Shown: positions 45,565-56,591, counted from the stretch's first letter. The stretch is 64,000 nucleotides of DNA from Sclerodactyla briareus (GCA_026419785.1 JAODTK010005561.1:62001-126000); one strand, 5' to 3'. The notes: a model not told the origin generated them from the sequence alone. A program made the numbers and translations.

Positions 45565-46056
45565 GTAGGTTGATTGGCTTCATGTGTCTTCAGTTGCAGT
45601 CTGTTACTAGTTTGAATGGGGGTTTATTCAGTGTGAGAAGAGGGTCATTTGTGTTTCTCAAAAGAAGTTTATTTTAGTGATATATTCCCAGACTTGTAGG
45701 GAAAAATATAATACATTTCGTTTTCCTCATTTTAGCTCATACAGTCAAAATTATTCTCTTCAAATGATGAAATCATTGTGTTTCTGTCCATCCTAATAAG
45801 TTTGTTTCATTTTGGAGTATATGTACTTATAGAATATTACATTTGTGTAATCATTAGACCCCATAAAGCTGTAAACGTATTCATTCTGATCAATAAAGGT
45901 AATTTTGATGGATTTGTGTCTTATTGCAAATGTGGTTTTGTTGTTAGGTAGTACAGGTACATAGGGTAGGAAACTCAAATTACATGTAGTGATATGTATT
46001 TTTTGTAAGACCTTTATATTTTCTAATATTTTGTATATTAACATACCCACCTACAG
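45565..46056. other. Intron
   Basis: AT-rich; nothing recognised. Confidence 0.5.
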
Positions 46057-46359
46057 ATGTTCCTGGTGCTCCAAGCACCCCTGAAGTGACAGACGTTTCA
46101 CCAACATCCATGACTCTCAATGGCGTCCACCTACCAATGATGGTGGGTCACCAGTGACCCACTATGTCATCGAGAACAAGACACGATTCAGCACACGCTG
46201 GTCAAGAGTCAGCACAGAGGAGATCACTGATACAACCTTTGTGGTGAAGGGGTTGAAAGAGGATGAAGAATATCAGTTCAGAGTCATCGCTGTCAACAAG
46301 AAGGGGAGAAGGGGAGCCAAGTCAGCCCTCTACCCCCACCAAGGCAGCCCACCCATTCA
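46057..46359 (+). CDS. FN3 domain exon 39 (type b) with duplicated tail
   Basis: DVPGAPSTPEVTDVSPTSMT, then one lost base in the LxW block, NDGGSPVTHYVIENKTRFST, RWSRVSTEEITDTTFVVKGL, KEDEEYQFRVIAVNKKG. The acceptor is CACCTACAG and the donor GTAAGT. The last ~35 bases plus donor are repeated four more times downstream. Confidence 0.88.
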
Positions 46360-46945
46360 GTAAGTCACCAACACATGGTCTAGGTGGGGGGACAGGTGAC
46401 AGTGGGTGGACAGGTGACAGTGGGTGAATCAGTAATGATGCATCACTATCACCACTAGGGATGGGGCAGTTAGTCTAAACCCTCACCAAGGCAGCCCACC
46501 CATTCAGTAAGTCACCAACACATAGTCTAGGTGGGGGACATATCACAGTGGGTGAATCAGTAATGATACATCACTACAAGGGAGGGGGCAGTCAGTCCTC
46601 TACCCCCACCAAGGCAGCCCACCCATTCAGTAAGTCACCAACACATAGCCTAGGTGGGGGACATATCACAGTGGGTGATCAGTAGTGATATAACATCATC
46701 AGGGGGGAATTCAGCCCTCTCCCCTCACCAAGGCAGCCCACCCATTCAGTAAGTCACCAACACATGGTCTAGGTGGGGGGACAGGTGACAGTGGGTGAAT
46801 CAGTAATGATACATCACTACAAGGGAGGGGGCAGTCAGTCCTCTACCCCCACCAAGGCAGCCCACCCATTCAGTAAGTCACCAACACATGGTCTAGGTGG
46901 GGGGACAGGTGACAGTGGGTGAATCAGTAATGATACATCTTGTTA
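46322..46945 (+). repeat. Minisatellite that includes an exon tail and its splice donor, five copies
   Basis: CAAGGCAGCCCACCCATTCA followed by GTAAGTCACCAACACAT occurs with donor GT at 46360, 46507, 46630, 46749 and 46873 (spacings 147, 123, 119, 124). The rest of each unit is GTCTAGGTGGGGG, GACAGTGGGTGAATCAGTAA. All five donors read CAGTAAGT. No strong acceptor precedes copies 2-5. Confidence 0.9.
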
Positions 46946-47330
46946 GCTGAAGAGTTAGGTGGTTGGCGGTATCATAAATAGACAATAGTTGTCACATGAA
47001 CAGCTGTGAATTGAATGGATAATGGGTGGTATTGAAATGCAATCATGAAAAATAATGATGAAGAAAAATATTCAAAGTGTGCAGTTTCAACGTCAAAACT
47101 TCAAATACATGAGATACACAACAAAACATCAAGTTATAGAAAAACTAAAGATATATTGCCCCAAATCATTGCAATGTCCTGAAAACTTTCAAAAGCTGCT
47201 CAGATTGTTGTTTTGATTGCAGTCTGATGTGAAGAGCATTGCCTACAGGGAGTTTGACAAATGAATGTCATAAAATAATTCCAAAATATGTTCTTCTGTG
47301 ACACAATTCTTCTTCGCACCCCTCATACAG
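46946..47330. other. Intron remainder
   Basis: AT-rich; nothing recognised. Confidence 0.5.
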
Positions 47331-47629
47331 CTACCCCTGGTGCCCCCCAGACACCTGTGATCGAGGAGATCGATGAATGCCAGGCCACTCTCACCTGGTC
47401 CACCGGTCCCCGATGGTGGCTCCGAGATCACAGACTACATCATCCAGAAGAAGGATAGGTTCAGTCCACGATACGCTGATATCGGCGAGGTCCCGGGAGA
47501 TGTCAACAAAGTTTGTGGCAAAGGGTCTCAAGGAGGACAACGAGTACGAGTTCAGAGTGGTACCCAAGAACAAGGATGAGAGGAGGAAACCTAGTTCCCC
47601 GGTCACTGCCAAGGCTGCTGCACCATTCA
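47331..47629 (+). CDS. FN3 domain exon 40 (type a)
   Basis: [91 protein letters not shown]. Indels near 47403 and 47510. The usual RW is RY. The acceptor is CCTCATACAG and the donor GTAAGT. Confidence 0.87.
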
Positions 47630-48422
47630 GTAAGTTGTCACATGGTACATTTTATTATTGTTGATGCTGCCACCCAGATAATTTTCACACAGAGAATTAC
47701 AACCCTAGACATTTTATTTGTGGTTCGATTCCTTCCGTACTATGGTCAACATCAGAATCAGAAATCATAAAAAAAATATATCTTTTGCTATCTCAGCGAC
47801 ACAGTAGGTGGAAGTTGCTGCTGCACTGATGCAGCTCTAGCGAGATGAAGTTCTGGGTGGGAGAATTCAAAGATATGCTGCCTGTCCTCACATGCGAGGC
47901 GTGTCTTCCAAGAAATTGATGCTCTTCTCGCACGCTTTTGTAACATAGCTCGATATCTCATGCCAGTGATATTGGGATGTTAGTCATTAAGAAATGACGG
48001 TGAATGAGTGTTCCATCCTGGGTTGGGTATGTGGCCTGTAACCGGAGGACGAAAGAGGGCAGCAGTTATAGAACATTCATATGCCCAGCCTGGTGTCTAG
48101 TGTACTGGTAAGAAATCAAGCTCGTATCAGGAGGTCTACTGACATGATGGAGATTGCTGGACAGCAACCATGGTAGTCCTAGAAAGACCTGGTTGGTACA
48201 CTTCAACATGATCTTAAGGACTGAAATCATGATCCTTCTGCTACAAGAAACTGTGCCAAGTCAGAGATTTCTGGAAAAGCTGCCATGAACCATCTTTTCC
48301 ACTGAAGTGGACTAACCCCGACATTACACAGGATGATGATGATGATTCACAAAAAGTGGGGAATATTGACTCCATGCAACCACCTACAATTCTGATGTCC
48401 TTCACTCATTTCTAATCAACAG
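47630..48422. other. Intron with a LINE-like 3' end
   Basis: Mostly the element at 47800-48345 described separately. Confidence 0.45.
47800..48345 (+). mobile_element. 3' end of a LINE-like retrotransposon, degraded
   Basis: GGTAGTCCTAGAAAGACCTG, then GTTGGTACACTTCAACATGA, then TGTGCCAAGTCAGAGATTTC, read piecewise as PRKTWLVHLQHDL...RNCAKSRDFW. This is like the GRPRKTW..DL......RDRAKWR tail of RTE/CR1-type reverse transcriptases. It ends in GGATGATGATGATGATT, the short-repeat tail style of such elements. Full of stops and indels, so inactive. Confidence 0.5.
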
Positions 48423-48720
48423 ACGTTCCCAGTGCCCCTGGCCAACCAGAGCCGACAGAGACCACTCCAACGAGCGTCACGCTGACATGGACTCCACCCC
48501 AAGACAACGGTGGAGCACCAGTCACCGAGTACGTCCTCGAGACCAAAGGTCGATTCTCGACCCGCTGGTCAAAGGTCACCACAGACCGTATCGATAATAC
48601 TACCTTCACCGCAGGAACCTCAAGGAAAGCGAGGAGTATCAGTACCGGGTAATAGCCCTTAATAAGAAGGGTGAGAGCCAGCCAAGCACTCCCACGACAG
48701 TCAGACAGGATTTGACTTTG
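48423..48720 (+). CDS. FN3 domain exon 41 (type b)
   Basis: DVPSAPGQPEPTETTPTSVT, LTWTPPQDNGGAPVTEYVLE, TKGRFSTRWSKVTTDRIDNT, then a lost base near 48610, SEEYQYRVIALNKKGESQPS. The acceptor is TAATCAACAG and the donor GTAAGT. Confidence 0.9.
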
Positions 48721-50264
48721 GTAAGTGAGATTTCATTATGAAGGGGCAGTTGAAGATATTCCATTTTTTCAATGGGACCATGGCAGACAGATTCTGACAC
48801 TACTACTTTGAAGACACCATATCAGACATCGAGCTGCAACAATGTATGTTGCCCCGCATCACTGAATTATACATTCCTATTACATCTCAAAGATATAATT
48901 TACTGTGATGTGTGCATGATTATTCATGACAAAAAAGGGAGTTGGGTTTAGGGAGGTGGAAAAAAAAACCAAATGAATGCCTGTGACTGTGGGGATCAGC
49001 CTCCATTAATAATAAAAAACAGGCTGTTGAAGAGTTAAGTCCAAACGATGCATTAGTTCTCAAAGAACATGCAACAGTGTCAATAATGGCCATATTCTTG
49101 TTTCATACAAAGTATAGTTATAATATGAATGATACTTGTAAAGCCACAAACCTTCCAGAGATTACAGGAGGGCTCATGAACAGAGGACACATTCAAGGGT
49201 CGAAGGTATGTGTCTCTGAATTGCTTTTTTAAATGTACAAACGTAACAAATATTATGATGGCTTTCTGGGAATGAACTGCAAAAAATGACCACAAATCTA
49301 AACAAGAGGGCAATCCCCAGAGGTGCAGGATCTCATCTTCATCCCTGCTTAAGTGAACTATTCAAGTGCTCCATTCCAAATCTTGCAAGTTCATCGAAAA
49401 TATAAGACAGCATTTTTCCCCAAACAATTTGTACTAATGGAAATTACTACACGAAAAATGTCAGCATAAATGCTGAGAAACCCTTTGTTTTGATACTTTG
49501 TACTTTGTTCTGAAATTTAGAACCATTCAATCCTCCTAATCTCTAAATATATGGGAACAAGAATCTTTTTATTCGAAAAAGTCCCTAAATTTGGCTGAAA
49601 TTTTTAGTCATTCAGCCACTGGAATCAGCAACTTTCTCGAAAAAAAATCGCTAAAAATGAAAAGTTGCACGAAAATGGGATTCCCTCCCTGAATTTTACA
49701 ATTTCGATAATTCTTGCCTAATTTCCAGAGAAAATATGTGTCTTGAGAATATTTAGATGAGTTTTGGAAAATTCATCTTGTTGGCCACTATTCAAACCGG
49801 AGATATTGGCAAAAGCCAATAAAATCTGATGGACACACAAATGCACACACACGAACATACACACACACACACACACACTAGCAGACACCATTTCGAGTGC
49901 ATCTCAGTACTGGACCACGGAGCACCCTTGGGTACCCCACCATAGATACCCTCAGTGAATAGCTCTCAAACACCACATTGTTAATATAACAACCTTCACT
50001 TTGGCACCAACAACAGTGAATTCAGGTGGAATGGCACACTGACTACAATACTTCATCCGCCCCCTTTGAGACCAATGAGTTAATGAACTCACTGGGTTGA
50101 CTAGTCTCAGGGTGAACTAGGGGAATTTTGAACAGGTTTCTAGAAAGTGAATTCATGGGAGTGGTTGGGAGTGGTTTAAGCTGATACAGAAGCCGTAGAA
50201 TGAATACAGCGTTTCTGACGTTCTCCCTGAATGATCATCTAAGTCATCTCTGTCTTTTCCATAG
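48721..50264. other. Long intron with a CA microsatellite
   Basis: (CA)n at 49845-49880. CTGAAATTTTTAGTCATTCA- and CTCGAAAAAAAATCG-type AT-rich sequence surrounds it. No exon or named element is seen. Confidence 0.5.
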
Positions 50265-50854
50265 ATGTTCTGCGGCCACCATCCTCCCAACCATTCCAAC
50301 CAGAGTCTCCAACTACTGTCCAGCTTTCCTGGGACCCGCCTGCCTCAGACGGTGGCTCAGAGATTGAAGGGTACGTCGTTGAAAAGAAGGACAAGTTCTC
50401 GCCCCGGTGGGCCAAGGTCACCAGAGAGCCTGTCCAAGAGACGACCTTCAAAATCCGCGACCTGAGGGAAGGAGAGGAGGCCGAGTTCCGTGTCACTGCT
50501 GTCAACAAGGCTGGCACCAGCCAACCTAGTCCTGCAGCTAAGCTCTCCTTCAATGTACCAGATGCTCCGTCACGACCAGATGTGTCCGATGTGACACCGA
50601 CCTCTGCCGTCGTCAGCTGGACAGCGCCTGAATCAGATGGTGGTAGTCCAGTTATCGGCTACACCGTCGAGAAGAGAGAGGTTGGGAAGGATCGCTGGAC
50701 CAAGGTTAACCGGGCCCCAGTCACAGAACTATCTGTGGCGGGTGCCAGACCTCTATGAGGGTAACGACTATGAGTTCAGGGTGAAAGCTGAGAACAAAGC
50801 AGGAATGGGTGAACCAAGTCGACCATCAGAGAAGATACAGCTAAACGGCATATG
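50265..50854 (+). CDS. Exon with two FN3 domains (42 and 43)
   Basis: One exon encodes two complete FN3 domains without an intron between them. Domain 1: VQLSWDPPASDGGSEIEGYV, VEKKDKFSPRWAKVTREPVQ, EFRVTAVNKAGTSQPSPAAK. Domain 2: NVPDAPSRPDVSDVTPTSAV, VSWTAPESDGGSPVIGYTVE, KREVGKDRWTKVNRAPV, then an extra G near 50741 and YEFRVKAENKAGMGEPSRPS. The acceptor is TTTCCATAG and the donor GTAAGA. Confidence 0.92.
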
Positions 50855-51084
50855 GTAAGACCAGCTTCCTCGATGAAATTTGTTCACATTCTTTAGATGT
50901 CCTGACCGAGGCTCATCTTGGAAAGCATGAACACCTTCCCATACTTAGCAAATACGTACAATTGCCTTGGGTATCCATTGGCCCAGCACTGTACAGTGAA
51001 CTCTTTCCTAATATATCGCTGCAGGCTTGAGCCTCTTCAGAACCCAGGTCAATGTTTTGATGATTTCTTTCTTTTCTGTTCAAG

Positions 51085-51384
51085 ATGCCCCTGAAGCCCC
51101 AACAAACAACAGAGTTACTGGCACTGATCGGGTCAGGTATCCTTAGCTGGACTGAGCCCATGATGATGGTGGGTCAAAGGTCAGAGACTACGTAGTGGAG
51201 GTGAAGGAACCATTCTCGCCCAGATGGAGCACACAGCAACAACGACCCTCGGACATTGAGGGGGGGTCCCCAACCTCGATGTGCGGGAGAGGGGCTGAAT
51301 ACCGGTTCCGGGTCCGTGCCCAAAACAAAGTGGGCCCTGGCAAGCCCAGTAATGAGGTGGAAGCTGCTGCAAAGCCTCCTTTCG
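51085..51384 (+). CDS. FN3 domain exon 44
   Basis: DAPEAPTNNRVTGTDRV, a broken LSWTEP block, DDGGSKVRDYVVEVKEPFSP, RWSTQQQRPSD, then AEYRFRVRAQNKVGPGKPSN. A G-run near 51260 is a likely indel site. The acceptor is CTGTTCAAG and the donor GTAAGA. Confidence 0.87.
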
Positions 51385-52222
51385 GTAAGAATGAGTGCAT
51401 CGGAAAATTGTTCCAAGGACGATTGGCATTGGTTTTTAATGTATAGAGCATTCATTTGCATTGGTTCAGATGTCTGAGACATCTTTTCATATGGTTTAGA
51501 TGTATGGAGGATTCTTTTGCTTTGGTTTAGATCTATGGACATTTGTTTGCATTGGTTTTTAATGTATAGAGCATTCATTTGCATTGGTTCAGATGTCTGA
51601 GACATCTTTTCATATGGTTTAGATGTATGGAGGATTCTTTTGCTTTGGTTTAGATCTATGGACATTTGTTTGCATTGGTTTTTAATGTATAGAGCATTCA
51701 TTTGCATTGGTTCAGATGTCTGAGACATCTTTTCATATGGTTTAGATGTATGGAGGATTCTTTTGCTTTGGTTTAGATCTATGGACATTTGTTTGCATTG
51801 GTTTTTAATGTATAGAGCATTCATTTGCATTGGTTCAGATGTCTGAGACATCTTTTCATATGGTTTAGATGTATGGAGGATTCTTTTGCTTTGGTTTAGA
51901 TCTATGGACATTTGTTTGCATTGGTTTTTAATGTATAGAGCATTCATTTGCATTGGTTCAGATGTCTGAGACATCTTTTCATATGGTTTAGATGTATGGA
52001 GGATTCTTTTGCTTTGGTTTAGATCTATGGACATTTGTTTGCATTGGTTTTTAATGTATAGAGCATTCATTTGCATTGGTTCAGATGTCTGAGACATCTT
52101 TTCATATGGTTTAGATGTATGGAGGATTCTTTTGCTTTGGTTTAGATCTATGGACATTTGTTTGCATTGGTTTAATAGATGTATAAGGAATCACACTCCC
52201 ATCACCTGGTCTCATTTTGTAG
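51385..52222. other. Intron filled by a 123 bp tandem repeat
   Basis: Almost all of this intron is the repeat at 51424-52175. Confidence 0.6.
51424..52175. repeat. 123 bp tandem repeat, six essentially identical copies
   Basis: The phrase TTGGTTTTTAATGTATAGAG recurs with AATG at 51438, 51561, 51684, 51807, 51930 and 52053, an exact 123 bp period. The copies look identical by eye. As 123 is 41 codons, one minus-strand frame stays open through the whole array (a 327-codon ORF), which is a by-product of the period and not evidence of a gene. Confidence 0.93.
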
Positions 52223-52522
52223 ATGTACATGATGCACCATCCAAGCCTGAAGAGACTGAGATTACAGAGAACTCAGCGACTCTCACATGGTCAGCCCCCA
52301 CTCTGATGGTGGCTCGCCCATCGTCGGGTACCTGGTGGAGAAAAAGGACAAGTTTGGCACCGGTGCGACAGCGACCAACCAGGCCCCAGTCGAGGATACC
52401 ACAATGGTGGTGGAGAGGCTGAAGGAAGGGGAGGAGTGCCAGTTCCGGGTCATCGCCGTAAACAAGGCCGGTTCGAGCGAACCCATGGGGCACGAGAGCT
52501 GTCAAAATCAAGGCCCAGTATG
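52223..52522 (+). CDS. FN3 domain exon 45
   Basis: DVHDAPSKPEETEITENSAT, LTWSAP, a lost C near 52300, HSDGGSPIVGYLVEKKDKFG, VVERLKEGEECQFRVIAVNK, AGSSEP; an extra base near 52487 restores the end RAVKIKAQYG. The 300 bp length is kept because the two indels compensate. The acceptor is CATTTTGTAG and the donor GTGAGT. Confidence 0.89.
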
Positions 52523-53323
52523 GTGAGTAGAAGTGTAGGATAATTTGTTTCAAGAAAATTTGAGAATTTCTGCTATTAGGGGAGAGGGTGTTGAGGGGGG
52601 GGGGGTGGGAGTGTTTCTCTCCTATTATGGAGGGCCGGCATGACAGTGCTAGCATTAGAGGTTGCTGGTTCAAGCAAGATTTGTCACACTCTCACATGAT
52701 TCTTACACACAAAAAACACAGATCAGCGGTGGCGAAGCCCAAAGGTGGTAAGATAGATGTCTCCTTCATTGTATTCACACACCCCCTTATTAGGGCTAGG
52801 CCTCATTCTGGAAATATTTCTAAATAAATATTCTAAATTATCTATAATTTTTACCTCGTGCTGTCACTGTATGAATAACGATATCATTCCCAAATAATTC
52901 TGAGGCTGGTCCTAGAATGTACAATGTAAATCTACCAGGCCTCTCTCGATATCTACTGCTCATTGAAACTATATGATGACAATTGGCATTCTATGAGACT
53001 TCCTATTGCAGAAGCACAAGGAGTGGAAATAATTGTATTACAATTAAACTAAGACCATGTAATACCTCACCATTAAATATCTCATACATCGTAACCTTCC
53101 ACTGACTGCATCGGTAAGATCTGTTAACTAGATGTTTTAGAGTAATTTTTGTGTTCGGTGCTTCTCAAAGCCAATTCAATGCACTACTCCTGGATGAATA
53201 CTGTTCCAGAAGGTTCAGCATTTAGTCCCATTGGATACAAAGATATACAACTGGGCTGATTTTAACCTCTTTGGGATGTATACATCCACGTTTAAAAGTG
53301 ACATTTCTTACCGATTCTTTCAG
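52523..53323. other. Intron
   Basis: G-run at 52596-52606. GGTTGCTGGTTCAAGCAAGA near 52659 resembles a B box, but no convincing SINE is seen. Otherwise nothing. Confidence 0.45.
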
Positions 53324-53626
53324 ACGTCCCAGGTGTCCCTGAAAGTGTAGTAACTACATCAATCAATGCCTACTCTGCCACGGTTGAGTGGGAGCCACCA
53401 ATGTCTGATGGTGGTGCTCCGATCACCGGTTACATCGTCGAACGCAAGGACCAGTACAGCATCCGTTGGAGCAGGCTCAACCGAGTCCCAGTTGCTGGGA
53501 CAAAGTTCACGTCATCAGACCTGAAGGAGGGACTGGAGTATCAGTTTAGGGTCATCGCTGAGAATGAAGCTGGCCAGGGGAAACCAAGCGAGCCCACCAG
53601 GCCGATGGTTGCAAAGGAACCATATG
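53324..53626 (+). CDS. FN3 domain exon 46, intact
   Basis: A clean 303 bp exon: DVPGVPESVVTTSINAYSAT, VEWEPPMSDGGAPITGYIVE, RKDQYSIRWSRLNRVPVAGT, KFTSSDLKEGLEYQFRVIAE, NEAGQGKPSEPTRPMVAKEP. The acceptor is GATTCTTTCAG and the donor GTGAGT. Phase 1-1. Confidence 0.94.
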
Positions 53627-54866
53627 GTGAGTATTGGAAGGAGTCGTATAATTGTGGTGGTCATTGTGCCCTTCAGAAAATTGCTACTTTGCGGTTGGTG
53701 AAGAAGGTCAAGAGAATGTAAAACTTGACTTATGATTCACTCTGATTAGTACATCGGGAAAATTCACTGCCTACATTGACTCTCTGTCAATGAGACATTG
53801 AAAATAAGACAACCTGATATTATGTAGTGTTTTTGTGGAGTTGAATGTCCAAACACAACACCACCCAATGCAAAGTCAATAAAATAATTTTTTTTCTCAT
53901 TTGAATCAATTTCACAAATTTTGCAGAGATAGATTGTGCGAACATTCATCAACTTTATTTTGAAAATCAACTTGGAAGGGCCAAAAAAAGTAGTATTATT
54001 GTGTCAACTTCATCTTCTCCCCCCCCCCCCCCCTCCATGCTGCTATTAGACCATGATGCAGTTATTTTATGTATATATAACAAAATTTAGATGAGTTTGG
54101 AATTTTAGATTTGATATTCCAACTTTTAGAATATAGGGTCATGGATTATGCCTTTTCCATCTTTGTTTTACATTAAAACAGTAATTTATTGCATTCTCAA
54201 AATGTGAAATGAATTATTCGAAAGTTCAATTTTCGAAAGTTTGTGGTGCTTGATGTTATTTTTTTTAATGATTAAAAAAAAATCCTTTGTATGGAAAAAA
54301 AACCTAAAATCTAGTGCTACCATATAATGAAGTTGATTCCAGGTCGATAGACTTGATAGGGTAGAGCACTCCTTTGTCAACTTAGAGTAGGTTGTTTGAA
54401 GCTTGTGTTGGGAACAAAACTCAGGAGTGTCATGGTTGGTAAATATTTCTATGAATTGAAGCAGAATGAGTATGATTCCGGCATAGTTTGGATTAGTTGA
54501 GGGATAGGCTGAAGCATGATAGGATTTGTGATTTGAGCAAAAGAGATTTGGCCCTATAGAGGAAAGCTAGATAACTGATTAGGTTAGTGCATATTATTAG
54601 GAATTGCTGGTGATATTTTCATGCTCTAATAAGTCTCGAGAGATTCACTGAAGAAGGGTTATAGTCATTCTCCTCACATGGGCAGCATACGCTTGTATTT
54701 TCTTCACAACCATGGTACTGATTGGGGACATTGAGAAACCTGACTAGGTTGCCAGAGTGTGTGGCTATTTTGTGCAGAGTGTAAATTTTGTCAATCATCC
54801 TCACAGTTGTATTACCTACTTCTAGACACTTTTCTACAACCGCTTAACCCTTTCGCACCACTTCAG
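53627..54866. other. Intron
   Basis: C-run at 54019-54034; AT-rich; nothing recognised. Confidence 0.5.
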
Positions 54867-55165
54867 AAAAAGCCTCAGCGCCACTGTCACCAACCCTCTC
54901 AGAAATCACGCCCGAGTCCGCAACGTTCACAGGGAGATGACGATCCGAGCGGGTACGTGAGGCGTCTGAATTGACGAATATGTGGTGGAGAAGAGAGAAC
55001 CATTCAGTCCCCGCTGGGCACCCCTTGAGAGAGTCAGAGATACCACCTACACTGCCAGAGGGCTCAAGGAGGGAAGCGACTATGAGTTCAGGGTATTGCC
55101 TGTCACCCAGGCTGGTCTAGGAGAACCTAGCCGACCCACCCCAGTGACGCCAAGAGTACAGTATG
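54867..55165 (+). CDS. FN3 domain exon 47, first half frame-broken
   Basis: The first half is damaged: LSEITPESATF-, a W..P block and an SGYVR-like stretch appear in different frames. The second half is clear: VVEKREPFSPRWAPLERVRD, TTYTARGLKEGSDYEFRVLP, VTQAGLGEPSRPTPVTPRVQ. The acceptor is CACCACTTCAG and the donor GTGAGT. Confidence 0.82.
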
Positions 55166-55623
55166 GTGAGTTCATTCATTCATGGTATGGGACTTGGACA
55201 CTAACCGCTCACCCAATCATGATGGGGTTGACAAGCAGTTCATTGATCATTAGTCATGGATGAGGTGCCTGTTCCCAAGACTAGATTGGGATAACCTAGC
55301 AGACCCACACCAGTGACACCAAGGCCACAGTATGGTGAATCGGTTGGAAGTGTAACTTGCGATAATCTTCGTTCAAGGGGTTGACAAGGAAGATGGGCAT
55401 AGACTATTTAGAGCATTACCAAGCCCGTATGTAGTATATAGCAACACAAAGTTTGTTAGCTGAAGCTGTGCTCCAACCCCTCCCTCTTCCTCGCATCTTG
55501 TTTTAGGCCAGCAATGACATGATAAAGTTGGCCTATACAGAGTCCTCAATGTTAATTTATTCAAAACTCATTCAATTGAAATGCAACATTGATGCCTGTC
55601 CAATCATTGTATTTGTTTCTCAG
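55166..55623. other. Intron with an exon-tail relic
   Basis: Contains the relic at 55264-55334; otherwise nothing recognised. Confidence 0.5.
55264..55334 (+). pseudogene. Relic of the preceding FN3 exon's tail, with donor
   Basis: CAAGACTAGATTGGGATAAC, then CTAGCAGACCCACACCAGTG, then ACACCAAGGCCACAGTATG followed by GTGAAT, matches the last 70 bases of the exon ending at 55165. A 3' half-exon was duplicated with its donor about 170 bp downstream. Confidence 0.75.
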
Positions 55624-55927
55624 ATGTGCCCGGGTCCCCTGGTAAGCCCCAGGTCAGCAATGTGACCTCCTCCTCTGTGACCCTGACCTGGACCCCGCCT
55701 ATCAGGGATGGTGGGTCAAGGGTCACCGGCTATGTCATCCACAAGAAGGACAAAGTTTGCTCTTCGCTGGGTGCCTGTGAGCGAGATCCCCACCACCGAC
55801 ACAAGCTTCACGGTTCGAGGCCTGAAGGAGCGGGGCGAGTATGAGTTCAGAGTCGTTGCTGAGAACAAGGCTGGCTTTGGACAGCCAAGTGACGCATCGG
55901 ACACGGTGATCGCTAAACCTCCCTATG
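55624..55927 (+). CDS. FN3 domain exon 48
   Basis: DVPGSPGKPQVSNVTSSSVT, LTWTPPIRDGGSRVTGYVIH, KKDK, an extra A near 55757, FALRWVPVSEIPTTDTSFTV, RGLKERGEYEFRVVAENKAG and FGQPSDASDTVIAKPPYG. The acceptor is GTTTCTCAG and the donor GTAAAT. Confidence 0.91.
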
Positions 55928-56591
55928 GTAAATGCTGTACTACTTTTTTATTGTGGTGTATTTGGTGGTGGTGTATTAGTGTGGTGTGATAGAGAGTCTT
56001 CGGAGTCACTGCATTAGATTTAACTATTCCATTGTGGCCCTTGGCACTGATTTTTCTCGTCTCCAGTGATCGTTAAGAAACCTACAGAAAGTGGACCTTA
56101 TATCAAAGAAGGGCAGAAAATCCATCTTTTCCCTGTGGGTCAACGAGTGGATTTTTATCCACTTTGTCTCCATGAAAGGCCAAGAAGTGAGTTTCCAAGC
56201 AATCTGGAGAGGGAAAGTGGGGCACTTTTGCCACATTATTTCTTGTATGCTCCATGCCAATTGATGGTTGCACACTGCTTAGAATAAGTTAGCAGTACTA
56301 CTGTTACCTGTGGGCCAGCATAATTTCTAAAATAAACATGGGTAATGGATGAATAATGGTTACAGACTCCCGTATTACAGTACCAGTTTAACATACAGTA
56401 AGATGACATACAGACCCTTACCAATTGGATGCGGTGAAGAATGGCTTATAATGGGTCAAAAATGAAGAATGGTTGATAATGGGTCGTCGATAACATGGGA
56501 TTTGGGTAACGAATGGTTGATAACACGGGCTATGGATGAAGAATAAAACGTATGAAAAATGCTACAAATACTACTATTTTGTTGAATTTAG
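55928..56591. other. Intron with short GATAATGG-type repeats
   Basis: GAAGAATGG(C/T)T(G/T)ATAATGGGTC-like phrases repeat at 56430-56545. A stretch after a possible acceptor at 56055 (VIVKKPTESGPYIKEGQKIH) was examined and not accepted as an Ig exon. Confidence 0.4.

Noticed and set aside
51174-52157. A 327-codon minus-strand ORF with six 41-residue repeats
   Set aside because: It coincides with a 123 bp tandem repeat in an intron; an open frame follows automatically from a period divisible by three. No known domain.
56055-56200. Possible Ig start (VIVKKPTESGPYIKEGQKIH) after an AG
   Set aside because: No tryptophan, E- or F-strand block follows and no donor fits.
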